From Musa acuminata AAA Group (Eukaryota; Streptophyta; Magnoliopsida; Zingiberales; Musaceae): DNA of 64,000 bases. The notes under the pieces were generated by a model that ran no database searches, was not told the origin of the DNA, and saw only the letters and a list, made by a program, of their open reading frames with translations. Location: the NCBI RefSeq assembly GCF_036884655.1, contig NC_088349.1, positions 43,924,501 to 43,988,500 of the forward strand, written 5' to 3'. Both the position numbers and the translations under genes were made by a program. The first letter of the stretch is position 1. Each line of letters opens with the position of its first letter. Positions 44,660 to 55,431 of the stretch are shown piece by piece.

Positions 44660-47600
44660 TTATAGGGCTTTGAAATTATACATGTGGCTCCGAAGCTGTT
44701 TTACGTCTTCCAGTGACTCATGCAGCAAATGGTCCACATAGAGGCAGATCCCAGCACCACTGAAAAGACTCCAACAAGTACATTAAAATATAATCTAGAT
44801 ATAGCTCTCTGAAAAGATGTTTGATTAGTAGCTATGTGATGTGGATTAGCACATTTAATCATTTATGTTATCTATCATATTCCTGTGATATCTGAATTCA
44901 TCAAATAAATTCCTCAAAGAATTTAGAAACAAATGATATGACTACATTAGTACCTCAAAGGACCCAAAGGAAGCCACAGTACATCCCAACGAAACTTTGG
45001 CAACCTACAATTTAGATGTAAAAACTTTAGCACATGAATATGGGAAATCAGAATGATAACCAACGTCATAGATGGGTGTTTTAGAACGTATGTTGTCCAA
45101 AGACAATAACTGATTCGATTTTCCCTTACACTAAAGGAGTCTTATGCAAGCACCAGCAAAGCTGTGTGTGATTGATTCACAAACAAAAGAAAAGAAGCAA
45201 ACGTGAAACCAGAATAACTAGAAAAGGACATCAATCAGCAAATGATATTTCTAAAAATGTTCAAGGGAAAGAGAGAATGTTCCATTGTCTAAATCATCAA
45301 TCATCATTGAATGATGCTTCTTTTTTCTGAAAATTTCTTGTCCTTGTGAAAACCAAGTTATAAGTGCAAAAAATCACCCACAATCAGAAAGATGATACTT
45401 ATCTCAACACAAAATTATCAAAAGATGGCAAAAAGCAAGCCGATGTATTAAGCATGTCTTTGTGGTTAATTAACAAAATAAAACCAGAATAATTAACAAA
45501 CAATAGAAAAGATGCAGAAATAAGTGAAACGAGAATGCAAAAAGGGATGTCAGCAAAAGATATGTACAAAACATTAAATGCAAAAAGGGAGAACAATCAC
45601 ATCTAAATCCTCTCATCATAAAGTGATACTTCTTTTTTCTGAATTACAATAGTATACTTCTCTTTTATCTTCATAAAACCAAGTTAAAGTGTGGATAATC
45701 ACCCCACCTTCAGAAAGATGATACATACCTGAACATGTAAATCAACCAAAAGACGGCATGAAGCAAGCCAACGTAGCATGAATACCACAACCATTGTTGG
45801 GAAGACTTCGAGCTAGAAGCTAGACCCCTGACTCCGAATGAACAAGCTAGAACAGCAACCCAATCTGCAAAATATGCACATTATCTAAAAACTAAAGCAA
45901 TCAATACCAAGTAAATGGTTGGCAAAGTTTTATTTACAATTTAAAAATATAAATATATATAGATGACATTCTGCAACACCATAAGAGCTATAAGATTACT
46001 ACCATAAGTGAGGTAAACTTTCATCCCTTAGGTAGCCATCAACAAGAACAACTTTATAATGTCACGTTTTTTGCAATCCATGAGTTTCAAGACATACTTG
46101 TGCTTCTTTTGCATTAAATGAACATCTAATTTGGACCAAAATATTCATAATTTAGAAAAAGGTTGACCACCTCCATACGAAGCTATAGTAAATGTCACAA
46201 CATTGATCCTCTTTAATAAACTATGTTGACCAAGTCTAGGAAACATGAATTATTAACCATAAGTTTTCAAATTAAATTGATCCTGCTGACAAGAAGTCTT
46301 GCCATTTTTATCAAGAGATGATGCATGTTGCTTCTATGGATTAGAACATAGTGGCCAAGAATTATGTTGGCAAACCCAAATTACTATGCACCATTGTAAG
46401 TCCCCTTGCTCATTACATCTCAAAGATGCATAGTCAAAATAAGAAAACCATGTAAATTGATAAAGAGCCAGAAGGACTGAAAAACATGGTGAACCAGTCT
46501 CCCATGGAGGGTCATATCATACTGTCACGGACTCATATGGAATTATCTAAGTTATGAGGCCTCATTGCGATAGGCATCCCAAAATGCAACCATGCACAAG
46601 TCCCAAAGGACCTATAGTCTTAAGTTGGTTAGATTCTAAAGGCGGGAGACAAGTCTCGATATCTCACACAAAAGTGCATCACTGAAGCAATTTAGCAAAC
46701 ACTTGGAAAGCAAAGAGAATAGGACTTTAAAAGTTAAAAAGATAGTCACAAGTCCAGCAACAGTCACTTAACCCGAGTCGCTTGGCAAGCTTGCGCATGA
46801 TTTGCGTACAAGCTCGATCACTTACACTATACCAAAGCCTCATTCAACCACGTGCCACTTGTGTGATTATAAGGGTTTGAGATGGCTGACGTCTTATGCC
46901 CTATGTCTGTGTTGAAGAATTCAATCCATGACACGTGAAAATGGGGATGTTTTAGTCATTTTTTGCTTGATTCAACGATATAGGGAAAAACACTCGAAAA
47001 CAAAGCAAAAATACAAGCAAGGCTATTGAACATGAAAACAAAGGTGATGAATGATCCGTTGATGAAGGTGTTACAAGTGTGCAATAATTATCCGTGACAT
47101 TCTATTTATTTAATTTGGCGATGCCCTCATCAATGCATGTTTGTAAGATGCATTGCAACTTGTAAGATACATTGTTTATGCTGCAATTGACTAGGAAGAG
47201 CCCTTTATAGTTGCACATCAGTTCTTTGTGCACTTTCTACCTCATGAAGAATCAGAGAGATATTGGTTGGAGCTCTACAAACACCATGTCACCAACCTTG
47301 AATTCTTGAGGTCGCCTTCCCAACTATGTTCATTTTTTAAAATTTTAATTCTCCAGTTATGCTTATGCGATATCTGTGTTATGGTGCCATTCCTTAATGG
47401 TGTCAATACCATCTTGGTCGTGTCCATGAACTCTATCTCGAGAATCACCTGAAAATCATCCAATGGCACCGTCATCATATTGGTGCTTTTGCTCCATGTC
47501 CCGATTTTGGTGAAGACCCCTTTGCCAACTCGAAGATCTACTTGGCTTTCAAGTTCACCGCTTCCATCTGACTTGCACTTTTCTCCAAATTAAACTCTGA

Positions 47601-50600
47601 TCGCTTTGCTTTGTGATCGATGATGAAATCATGGGCAGCGCGCTTGTGTCCACCATAGCACTATTAAGCTTAATGTCTACATATATAGGTGACCTCCCGA
47701 CTTTCAATTTTTTTGCTTTGTTGGCTCCTCACTTGACCCCACTACGCATTTAATAGATCCACTGCTCTCATTCGAGGTCCTTATAAATCATTATTGTTAT
47801 TGTTGGATTCAGAACTACTCGAGCTAAGGGCGACAACTTTACATTTGTCTGATTTCGATAACTAGATAGATGTTGTTAGCGTGAGTTCCGACTTCTAAGG
47901 ACACTCTCACCATGCATGGCCCTCCACACAAAAAACATCCGTTGGATTTCGGGTCTTTACCTTTGGTATTAGGCCTTGTGAATAAATCTACTTTTGTTCA
48001 GCAGCAATCTCTTTCCCTCGGGAACACCTAGATGGTCAATTTTGCAAAGATTGTTTCTTCTTCTCAAATTTGCAATGGAAGCAAAGTCGATGAGTCATTC
48101 TACGATCGTTATATGTGACATTCCATAGATGCAATTCTTATTAAGCCCACGACTTCTAAACAACTAGTCCTTCTTTGACATGTCTTGTATATCCCGCAAC
48201 AATGCTGATAACTGCTTCACATAATATCTCGGATAGAAGTGGTTTGATAAAGTCTCAATTTCCATCACATAACAGACTTAGTGTTCTCGGGCAAGAACCA
48301 AGTTTGCAACTCTCACTTCAAATTCTCCCACGATTCCCCATCCGACACCACCCTTGTTGGATCTCCTCCCATAGAGGGTGCCACCAAAGCTTCATGTCTC
48401 CATTCATAATGAATCGGGCCTTGTTGCCCCAAACTACTATCATATCAAATAAAAAGATCTCAAGTTCTTTTGCATCTCTGACACTCCCGTAGAAATATAG
48501 CTTGGGTGCCTTCAAGTTCTGTGGCACAAAAACGCAGGTATTGGACCCTCACATGTGTAGAGCCCTTGTGAGTACCGTAATTCTTATTGTAAGATCTGCC
48601 ATGACTTCTTAAAAGTGTTGACTCTATGGCATCTTCTAGCAGTCGATCGACCTGAAATTCCATTCGATCAATCCAAGATTCAACTGCTTTTTGAGAGTTT
48701 TGTATGAGTTTTGTACCCTAAATAATTGTCGTTGGCTTTGGTTGAGTTCCTCCATCCTAGCTTAAAGGACAACGTTGTAAGCCTCTCTTTTTTATTCTTA
48801 TGCTTCCCTAAAGCTAATAGTTTAGACTACACATCCTTCACTCGAGGTAAGTCGCCAACTTTTGGATCACCATTTTAATTGCCCACTACTCTTGAATGGC
48901 TCTAGCAGCCTATAAATGAGTCTACACATGGGCGCCCGCTATGAGCGTGAAGGGCTATTATCCCCTTGTGTAGTCTTGCTCAACTCATCAGGGTGCTTTG
49001 TCATGGCTAGTGCACGAACCTTGTTGTTTGCCCAAAGTGATTGCCAACTTTGATATTAAATGTCATGGACCTTGAATTACTCGAAGTCTTGAGGCCCCCT
49101 TACAATAGTCATTCGCAAAGATCAACCAAAATGCAACCTCACACAGATCTCGTGCAGCCCCCTTTTTATAGTCTGAAAAAGATGTTGGTTATATTCGAAA
49201 ACGAGCAACAAAAAAGTCTCGACGTCTCGTACAAAAGTGAGACACTTAATCAATTCAATAAAATCTTAGAAGGGAAAGAGAATAAAAGGACGTCAAACAA
49301 TAAAAAGACAACTGAAGTCCAGCGATGGCCATTTAACTGGGAGTCAAGTCGCTTGGCATGATTACTCATGATTTGTGTACAAGCTCGTGTTTTCCAAATT
49401 GATCATGACACTCTACCGAAGCCTTATCCAGTCCTATGCCACCTATGCGATTACAGGGATCTGAGATGGTTGAATTTTACACCACGCGATCGCCTTGAAG
49501 AATTCAACCCGATACACGCGAAAATGGGGGTTGTTATGGCCCCTTTCAGCTTGTTTTGGCGAGCGATCACTGGACAGCCTTGGGCAACTGTTTTCTTGTA
49601 CAGCTGCTTAGCTTTGTTTTTTGCTTGGCATTTATGTATTTTTCCCTAGTTTTTTAGACCAAGTCAATCCGCAAGATTGCGCAATGACCAATTGCCTGCC
49701 AGCAAGCATCAATGAGGGCATCGACAGATTCAGTGAGGGAGCAAGTCATGGATGATCCTCGCACTCCCACAACACCTTTGTCAACGGACTATTTGTCGAT
49801 TTTGTTTTCTTGTACAATTGCTTAGCTTTGTGTTTCGCTTGGTTTTCATGTGTTTTTCCCTAGTTTTTGTAGGCCAAGTTGGTCTGCATGTTTGTGCAGC
49901 AAAAAGAACCAAAGCCACCCACTTTTCATGTATCATGTTATCTGCCCATGACTTTTATAGGTCATTTTTGGAGCTCCCTGTACCTCTCACCTAATTGCAT
50001 CATCTTATCTAGCCAAGACTTTTATAAGTCTTCTTAGAACATGTCAATGCCATCATTGGATGATTGTTCCTCATTTTATACTTTATCAAAGTAACAACTA
50101 ATTGTTCAAAAATGGAAGAAAAAAAAAATCACTCTTTCATAGTGACTCCATACATCCATCTTAGTATTACATCAACAAACCCTTTGTACAGAATTTTTTA
50201 TCACCAAAATCCAAATCCATAGAGCATGATTGACCTAGCAACTGTCTTATAAAATTTTTCTTTTAATTCTTTCTTGAACGTATTTATACCAACTAAATTA
50301 GTTTCATCCCATTTATCTTCTATTGGAACTCCCATAAATTGTTCACTAGTGTCAATATTTCTTACTACATATTGTAGTTTTCTAAGTGTTCAAAATTATG
50401 ATCCAAAGGCATAGTTGTTTTCATAATTGCCTTTTAATATTTTATATTTTAGTACGGCACAAAATAATCAAATAGTATCTTTGATGTCCCTAATCCTGAC
50501 AAAATTCTAGAATGAATTGAAACTGTGTACGGATGAATGATACTCATTTGTGAAGTTAAGATCATTCATTAAACGCCAGTAAAGAACAAGAAGCAGAGAA

Positions 50601-51504
50601 AAACAAACCTGCAGATATGGTCATCCAGCTTTGCATTTCTTCCATGAAATAAGCATGAAAACGCTGCTCATAAGCAGAAGTGGATTGTCAAGAATTGAAT
50701 AACAAAATCGAATGCTGCATGCTAGTGCAAACAGACTCAAGAGGCATAAGTTATTCCAGTAAAGTTACGCAGAAATAAGGCAAAGGTTACGTCAACGTTC
50801 AGCACAAGAACCACCTGATTGAATAGTTCCAAATGTTGGCTGGGCAAGAAAAAAATATATTTCGGAGGTTGAGATGTTTGGTGGTATTCACAAGGTTCAT
50901 TGTGTCAAAGAAGTTATTTAAAGGGTGCCTCACAGAGGTCCAGAAAGATTAGGACAAATTCACCAAAGACATGAACAAGAAATGCCTCACAAACAAGATT
51001 GCTACTGAATCTATTACCCATAGAGGAGGGTTAAACAAAGCACACTATACACGGTTAAACATCGCATGATCATTTGTCTGAGCTAAAAGTAACACTGAAT
51101 TTTCAAAAACTGAAATCTAAGTGTTGAAAATTCATCCTCTTTTTCTAAGCATCGAAACCTGATATGATATCCCTTATACAGGCTAATTACCATACGAGAA
51201 TTTCTTCGTCTCGACAAAATGATTTAAAGATACTAACGTGCGGAACAAGATTAAACTAGTCGTTACCAGTTCCCATGGATACCAAGCTTGCTGGAAGATG
51301 GAGTAGACCATGAACGCGGTATAGCCGAGGAGAAATCCAGCGAAAACACGCTGCGAGAACCCAAACCAAAAACGAACCGTAATTTGGGAACAGGGAACGA
51401 GGGTGCGGGATTCCAGAAGGGCCGGAAGAAGAATTAGAAAAGATGAAACAAACCCTCCACAGACGACTCTGTCGAGCGTGCTCCCTCTCGAAAGATCGAA
51501 CCAT
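44660..51504 (-). CDS. Uncharacterised four-helix membrane protein
   Basis: Six coding exons join in frame with GT-AG introns: 51504-51454, 51350-51267, 50663-50609, 45864-45729, 45004-44954 and 44759-44660. They give 158 aa. The N-terminus is charged and cytosol-like (MVRSFEREHARQSRLWRR). Four hydrophobic segments follow: about 19-37 (VFAGFLLGYTAFMVYSIF), 64-79 (WVAVLACSFGVRGLAS), 91-109 (WYSCYVGLLHAVFWLIYMF) and 117-133 (VLWLPLGPLSGAGICLYV). The tail is soluble (HLLHESLEDVKQLRSHMYNF). The segment between helices 1 and 2 is Met/Trp-rich (YFMEEMQSWMT). I do not recognise the family. The intact frame across six exons, with matching splice phases, says it is a real host gene. The start is the first ATG after an in-frame TAA. 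Intron 3 (45865-50608) is inflated by a gypsy remnant. Confidence 0.8.
46523..50040 (-). mobile_element. Degraded Ty3/gypsy element in intron 3 of the membrane-protein gene
   Basis: Two diverged LTRs flank gag and protease remnants. The left LTR starts at 46523 (TGTCACGGACTC, the LTR end in element sense). The right LTR starts at 49061 (TGTCATGGACC) with a decayed PBS beside it (49049-49060). Both contain the words AGTCGCTTGGCA and GAAGAATTCAA in the same order. The right outer border (about 50040) is uncertain. The element has the same strand as the host gene. LTR divergence makes it old. Confidence 0.75.
47275..48760 (-). pseudogene. Gypsy gag and protease remnants
   Basis: Minus-strand fragments, gene order right to left. 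Gag: LEGTQAIFLRE upstream; LKAPKLYFYGSVRDAKELE and MNGDMKLWWHPLWEE at about 48527-48318. A zinc knuckle starts CFLCGG near 47940-47910. Protease remnants are DIKLNSAMVDTSA near 47680-47640 and PLDDFQVILEIEFMDTTK in 47478-47275. Stops and shifts are frequent. No reverse transcriptase remains. Confidence 0.72.
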
Positions 51505-51830
51505 CTCCTCTTGATCTGTACCAGGAAAGAGAAACCGGAAACGAGTCGATCTTGATACCCCGACGGAGAAGCCTACGGAAATGGAGCGCAATTAGACGAA
51601 GGAATCTCGGACCTTGGGAGTCGATGGGGTGGGAGTCGTCCTCGATACCATCTTCGCCTCCTCCACGATGCTTCTTCCGCCATTTCGCGGTTAGCTCCAT
51701 GGATCCGTTGATCGGTCTCCGCAGCCGAGCAACACGAAGACGAGGAGGGGATGGGCAAGGCGGACCGGTCGCGTGACCGTACCTCGTTCGAGGAAAGACG
51801 CTTATGTTTCGTACCAAGTAAAAGACCGAA
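51505..51830 (-). promoter_or_regulatory. 5' leader of the membrane-protein gene, with upstream open frames
   Basis: Several ATGs precede the main start. One (51696, MELTAKWRKKHRG) opens an 88-codon frame that overlaps the main start in another frame. A second starts MAEEASWRRRR and stops sooner. If transcribed, they could lower translation of the main frame. Further right, the CGTGACCGTACCTCG block is the likely core promoter region, but no clear TATA box is visible. Confidence 0.4.
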
Positions 51831-52329
51831 GAGTTCGTTTCATCTGCTGCCTAATTTTACTCCACGCATACTCGTCCCACCACTTAAAATTAAGATATAT
51901 AATATATATATGTACGAAACCGCTCTTAAGTAATCTATGAGAATTATTATTGGTTACATTTATTAATATAATAAAAGATAAGGCTGTGTCACTGATTTAA
52001 GTATGAATTTTGTTTAATATATTTCAAATCTGAAACACTATTTAGACTATTTAGATATATCAAAAATCACTGTTTGCGGTTTCGTCCGGATCGATATTGA
52101 TAAGGTCATTTAGTCTCACATTAGTCGAGGAGTATGAAAATCAAGGGCTCGTAACTCCGTTAAGTCTTTCTTACCCTCAAAAGAATTCTCGAGCCTACGG
52201 GACGCACCAATGATCGACCGATCAAATGATCTCTTATCAGATATGTACCAAAAACATTAGCGGGTAAAAACGATAGTAAGAATTAGATTTGGCTACCGCT
52301 TTCCTAAACTATCTCACCCTCTTGTAGCA
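51831..52329. other. Intergenic, no gene recognised
   Basis: AT-rich. 52080-52260 has the words GGTCATTTAGTCTCACATTAG and AACTCCGTTAAG, typical of retroelement leaders in this window, but no domain can be read. Confidence 0.35.
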
Positions 52330-52720
52330 TATCATCATAAGAAGTCTATATTATAATAGGATTCTAAGAAGAAACTTTCATAATAACTTATCATAATAAT
52401 TTATAATAGATATATATCTATGCTCTCGCATAATCTCTAGAGACTAAATGATGTATGTTATAGAGGACATATGTCATTTAGCCTAGCAGAAAAGTTTCTC
52501 TCTCAATCTTCCTAAACTATCAATTTAAGTGATCCTATAAAAAGATAAGAAGAGACGAGAATGAGAGTCTAATTCTCCTTATATATTGACAGTACATTTT
52601 TTGGATCTAAAGACAATACCTAGATAGTATCGAAAGATACACATCATTAAAACCCAATTTAATGTTATTTGATTTCAATCCTGATATAAAGATTTTTTTC
52701 ATATTACATGTAACATATCA
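52330..52720 (+). repeat. LTR-like dispersed repeat, copy S4
   Basis: Ends TTACATGTAACATATCA. It contains CTCTCAATCTTCCTAAACTA, AAGTGATCCTATAAAAAG and TTTGATTTCAATCCTGATAT, collinear with S2. Confidence 0.6.
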
Positions 52721-52924
52721 CTGGTAAAAACTTGAAAATGTCAATGTTCTCCCAAACTGCATATTTTAAATATTTGATTACAAATACACTTTAAAGTTAG
52801 ATAAGGACTGAATGCAACTAACTATTATATAAATTCAATATCCTCCCTCATCTAGAAATTCCCAATTGGATGCTTCATGAGAAACCCAAACCCAAACAGG
52901 CAATCTATCAGTTTGATTTGGCTT

Positions 52925-53132
52925 AAACCTCCAGTAAGGATATGCAAGCTAACTTATAAAGCGAATAAACATCGATGTTTCTGCACCTCGAATTCTCTTT
53001 CTTTGGCCATGATTTTGTTCTGTGAATACTCCACAAAATACCACCACCCATGCGGAAACGCTGTCCATCAGCACTCTTCTGTCCGCCACACTGCTGGATG
53101 GCATCCACCTGCATTTGCAACATAGCAAGAAA
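52925..53132 (-). pseudogene. Isolated exon-like fragment, possibly PHAX-like
   Basis: On the minus strand a splice-acceptor-like TTGCAAATGCAG (near 53121-53110) leads into VDAIQQCGGQKSADGQRFRM and GGGILWSI, then a basic stretch and a stop. The GG-rich core with ILW recalls the RNA-binding segment of plant PHAX-type snRNA export adaptors. That is recollection of the family, not a search. There are no neighbouring exons, so it is either a relic or a single exon of an unplaced gene. Confidence 0.3.
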
Positions 53133-53394
53133 TCCATTAACCATATATCGTTAAAAATTAAGAAAAAAAAGAAAATGAATCCTTCTTTCATAACCATTAT
53201 ATAATTTCTAGTTGCAACAATCCACAACAGCATGGTTAGATTATCCAATACTCAAAATTTCACAAAACATAAAAACACTATGAGCACTTGGTGTGTGCCA
53301 ACGACTGAAATTTTTTTGACTGCAATGTCAGCAAATTCTCTATAAGTGGAAGTTTATTGTTTATATATATAAACTATATATAATTCTAAGAATA

Positions 53395-53705
53395 AATTAT
53401 TAAATTATGTGATCCTTTATAATTGGATAAGATATATAATAGAATTAATTAGATTATGATGAATTAGATTATGATGATTGATATTGATCAATAGAAAAGA
53501 AATTCATATTAAAATAAGATTTTTTAGGGGATGGAATGAACTCTCCTAATAACTTTTTCTAGATCTCGTCCATAAATAAACAAGACTTTTAAGGGTTAAA
53601 TGACATATCTCTCTTAACCTTCCTAATCCATTAATCTAAGTAGTTCCATGAAAATATGAGAAGAGAGGAGAAGGAGAGTCTAGTGTTGATCTCCTATCAA
53701 CAGCA
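53395..53705 (+). repeat. LTR-like dispersed repeat, copy S3 (truncated)
   Basis: Starts at the ATTATGTGATCCTTTATAAT block, contains CCATAAATAAACAAG and TTAATCTAAGTAGTTCCATG, and stops before the family's final block. An extra copy of TTAGATTATGATGA lies near 53450. Confidence 0.6.
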
Positions 53706-53729
53706 TTAAGGCAATAATATTTTAGCGCT

Positions 53730-54580
53730 AGATGAAAGGTAGAAGTGCATGAAGGCATCTATGGGGAGCATATCGGGGGGCGCACTCTGGCCTTTCAGGT
53801 TCTCCAACAAAGCTTTTATGAGCAAGGACACAATCGACTATATGTAAAGGTGCTAGAGGTATGCTCGGGTGCAACACCAACTCGCGATCCCTTTGAGCCT
53901 GATTAATAGTACTTGGCAATTAACCCAATAGGGAATAGACCTCTTGGGGTCTTTTTCATCGATGTCCGCCCAACGAAGGTTCCTCATCATGGGGTTTGAT
54001 TACTTTACGAAGTAGGTGGATGTCGAGCCCTTGGTGTCGATCTCGAAGAAGTCGATGGAAGGATTTGTCTAGATAAACATAATCACCCAATTCAAAATTT
54101 CGATGGCCCTCATTAGTAACAACGGAGCACAATTCAACAAAGTAAAATTTCAAGAGTTCTGTCGATCCTATGAGATTCAGCTTAGGTTTAGCTCGATGGC
54201 TAACCCCTAAACTAATAGCCTAACTGAAGTCACTAACCGAGCTAACCTCGAAGGATTAAAAAAAAGATTACTTGGGTAAAAGACACTTGGATCAATAAGC
54301 TCCGAAGCATATTACGGTCACCACTCCCGAGACTAGCTCGGGCGAATCATCCTTTGGCATATAGCACTAAGGCAGTTCTACTGCCCAAGATCGTCTTCCT
54401 AACCCCAAGTAGATTATGGACCAACTTGGGATTCTATCGAGGCTTCTCAAAACTAATGTGCTTCTCGTGGGGGAAAATGAAAAAGAGGTATGAAGGATTA
54501 ATTATAGAAAACTCTTCACCGGTAAAACTTAGGAGCAATTCCTCATGCAACAGAGAAGCCAACGACAAAAGATGAAAATA
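53730..54580 (+). pseudogene. Gypsy integrase remnant
   Basis: Plus-strand broken frames read GIDLLGSFSSMSAQRRFLIM, GFDYFTK then VDVEPLVSISKKSMEGFV, then ISNNGAQFNKVKFQEFCRSY (the D-N-G site with Asp changed to Asn). They continue with SSMANP and LTEVTNRANLEGLKKRLLG (catalytic Glu kept), then STKAVLLPKIVFLTP. This is the core and C-terminus of a Ty3/gypsy integrase. No LTR is recognisable next to it. Confidence 0.75.
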
Positions 54581-55431
54581 AAGAGAGAAAAGGGAGAGAA
54601 AAAAAAATCTAATAACAGTGGAGGAAAGAGGAAAATTAATCGACTCATTTTGATCTGATTTTTCTCATTTAAATAGTATTTACCCGAGCCATTTGCCTAA
54701 AAGGTCAAAATCTTTATTTTTACAAAAAAAAAAAAACAACTGAGAGAAGAACTAAGAGAATAAAGTGAAGATTAAATTTTATTTTATTTTTTTGGAAATC
54801 GCCCTTTCTTTCTTATTTGCAAAAAGAAAAACCACTGTGACTAGTTTTGAGTGCGAAGGATATTGCACCCAAATCGAATTCCATTTTGAATCAAGTCGTT
54901 GAAGCCACTGCTACTCTTCAGATATGACATTCAATCGTGTCTTTTGAGAAGACATTAGAAAGCACTACTGTTTCTTAATATATAAATTACGTCGTGCTTG
55001 CCATGCACGTTGGAGCGCACTAACCAATCAACTTAATTAAACGTAACCCAATAATAAATGACTTTGACAAACCAACAATCTGAAAATTAAAATGCAAGAA
55101 GATTTTTTATGAACAAAATGGTGAATGTATGTTACGCTTTAACGATAAGAATATCCCAAACGAAGCAACTCAGCACTACAACAGAGATTTAGCCTCTTTG
55201 ATGAAACATTCCTCCACATTTCACACACCTCATTTCAGAAGAATGAGCAGTAGTAGCACATTGAATTGGAAATTCTTACTAGCAGCAATAGCATCACACA
55301 ATCTAATTAAAACTAGAGTGTGTAAATTCTTCTGGTGAAATTAACAATAACAAAAAGAAGTTGTGAGATCCAGGTTGACAAGTTCTTCAGTTAAAAACTC
55401 CGTGAACCAAACCAAAATAATTGAAGGACAG
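54581..55431. other. Intergenic and eL28 3' flank
   Basis: AT-rich DNA with A runs. The right end must hold the eL28 3' UTR. No other gene seen. Confidence 0.4.

Noticed and set aside
49368..49994. Plus-strand open frames with hydrophobic segments
   Set aside because: They lie in the antisense of the gypsy right LTR within the intron and match no family.
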